NCBI GenBank assembly: GCA_023254985.1
Contig: JALRJT010000197.1
Span: 1 to 5,838, forward strand
DNA: 5,838 nucleotides
Origin: Ilumatobacteraceae bacterium
Lineage (GTDB): Bacteria; Actinomycetota; Acidimicrobiia; Acidimicrobiales; Ilumatobacteraceae
Reading direction: 5' to 3'
The notes under the pieces are model-generated. The model worked only from the letters and a program-made list of their open reading frames with translations, did not search any database and was not told the origin of the DNA. Positions 5,177-5,838 of the stretch are shown here, one piece after another (position 1 is the stretch's first letter; each line of letters begins with the position of its first letter). The position numbers were made by a program, and so were the translations under genes.

Positions 5177-5838
5177 ATGGTCGACATCTCGCTGCACGAC
5201 GTCGCCGACGAACTCGGCGTCCATTACATGACCGTGTATCGCTATGTTCGCCAGGGGCTCCTGCCCGCCACCAAGCGCGGTCGCACCTGGTACGTGGCCC
5301 CGAGCGATGTCGAGGAATTCCGGTCGAGCAAGGTCGCGGTCATCGAGGATCCACAGCCGAGCGGTAGACGGAGTGCTCCGTGGGACAAGCGTCTCGAGGC
5401 CCGACTCGTCGAAGGTGACGAGCGAGGCGCGCTCGAGGTGCTCGAATCGGCGTTGAAAGCAGGTAATGACGTCTCTTTCGTGTATCTCGACGTGCTTGCT
5501 CCGGCGCTTGCCTCGATCGGTGAGCGCTGGGCCGCCGGAGAACTCGGCATTCACGTCGAGCATCGCGCAAGTGGAATCGCTCTGCGCATGATCGGCTTGA
5601 TCGGTTCGCGGTTCAAGCATCGCGGGGTGTCCAAGGGTGCGGTCGTGATGGGTGCGCCGGCGGGCGAGGAGCACGCGCTCGTCATCAGCATGGTCGCCGA
5701 TCTCGTGCGTCACGAGGGATGGGAAGTGCACGACCTCGGTGCGAACATGCCTGCGGATGCGTTCGCCCACGCCGTCGAGGTGAGTAACGACGTCGTCGCG
5801 GTGTGTGTTGGTGTCACCGTCCCGCAGGCGTTGTCGTC
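5177..5838 (+). CDS. HTH regulator with CarH-like cobalamin-binding sensor (3' partial)
   Basis: Transcription regulator, 220 residues visible before the right edge. Residues 3-50 form an excisionase-type helix-turn-helix (DVADELGVHYMTVYRYVRQG, then a wing at RTWYVAPSDVEEF). Residues about 66-145 look like the four-helix cobalamin cap domain and contain W118-x9-E128-H129. In Thermus CarH the same W-x9-EH motif packs against the adenosyl group and makes the protein light-sensitive. From about 155 a Rossmann-like B12-binding domain begins, with E164-E165-H166 in the place of the ExHxxG motif; H166 is the likely cobalt ligand. The Gly three residues after the His is V169 here. DLGANMPAD follows, as in CarH-like proteins (LG.dTP). 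By homology it binds DNA in the dark with adenosylcobalamin and lets go in light. The DNA-binding domain is not the classical MerR type. Its targets lie outside the window, or it regulates itself. Confidence 0.85.
   Translation, partial: MVDISLHDVADELGVHYMTVYRYVRQGLLPATKRGRTWYVAPSDVEEFRSSKVAVIEDPQPSGRRSAPWDKRLEARLVEGDERGALEVLESALKAGNDVSFVYLDVLAPALASIGERWAAGELGIHVEHRASGIALRMIGLIGSRFKHRGVSKGAVVMGAPAGEEHALVISMVADLVRHEGWEVHDLGANMPADAFAHAVEVSNDVVAVCVGVTVPQALS

Noticed and set aside
4892..5770. Long - strand open frame (292 codons) opposite the Nfu-like gene and the regulator
   Set aside because: It spans two well-supported + strand genes in antisense and has Arg/His-rich, low-complexity composition typical of a shadow frame.

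Overview
This 5.8 kb window looks like chromosome from a high-GC actinobacterium. An Acidimicrobiia-like (Ilumatobacter-type) organism is my best guess, based on codon use, the FadE-type acyl-CoA dehydrogenase, secreted proteins with small Cys-pair modules, and start sites that look leaderless. That placement is inference. I see no tRNA, rRNA, insertion sequence or CRISPR array.

Layout, left to right: (1) a cytosolic M17 leucyl aminopeptidase on the + strand, cut by the left edge but with all its metal and catalytic residues; (2) convergent to it, on the - strand, a large secreted M6-like zinc metalloprotease; (3) directly upstream of the protease, a short ORF of up to 80 codons whose stop overlaps the protease start in an ATGA; (4) further upstream on the same strand, an acyl-CoA dehydrogenase; (5) divergent from the dehydrogenase, on the + strand, a small protein resembling the N-terminal domain of the Nfu iron-sulfur scaffold; (6) after 42 bases, a regulator with an excisionase-type helix-turn-helix and a cobalamin-binding sensor like the CarH/LitR photoreceptors, cut by the right edge.

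Two points stand out. The short ORF and the protease share a small module, C-x3-G-x11-C-x(8-9)-W, found once in the short ORF and twice in the protease. With the ATGA overlap, this suggests an undescribed coupled pair of exported proteins. The cobalamin regulator carries the W-x9-EH motif that caps adenosylcobalamin in light-sensing CarH, but joined to a non-MerR DNA-binding domain.

The divergent region between the dehydrogenase and the Nfu-like gene holds a perfect 7+7 inverted repeat lying across the Nfu-like start codon. TANNNT boxes sit 7-8 bases before both start codons, so both genes may be transcribed leaderlessly and the pair controlled by one repressor. The genes have no obvious common pathway. 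Peptide release outside the cell by the protease and final peptide cleavage inside by the aminopeptidase would be compatible roles, but that link is speculative.
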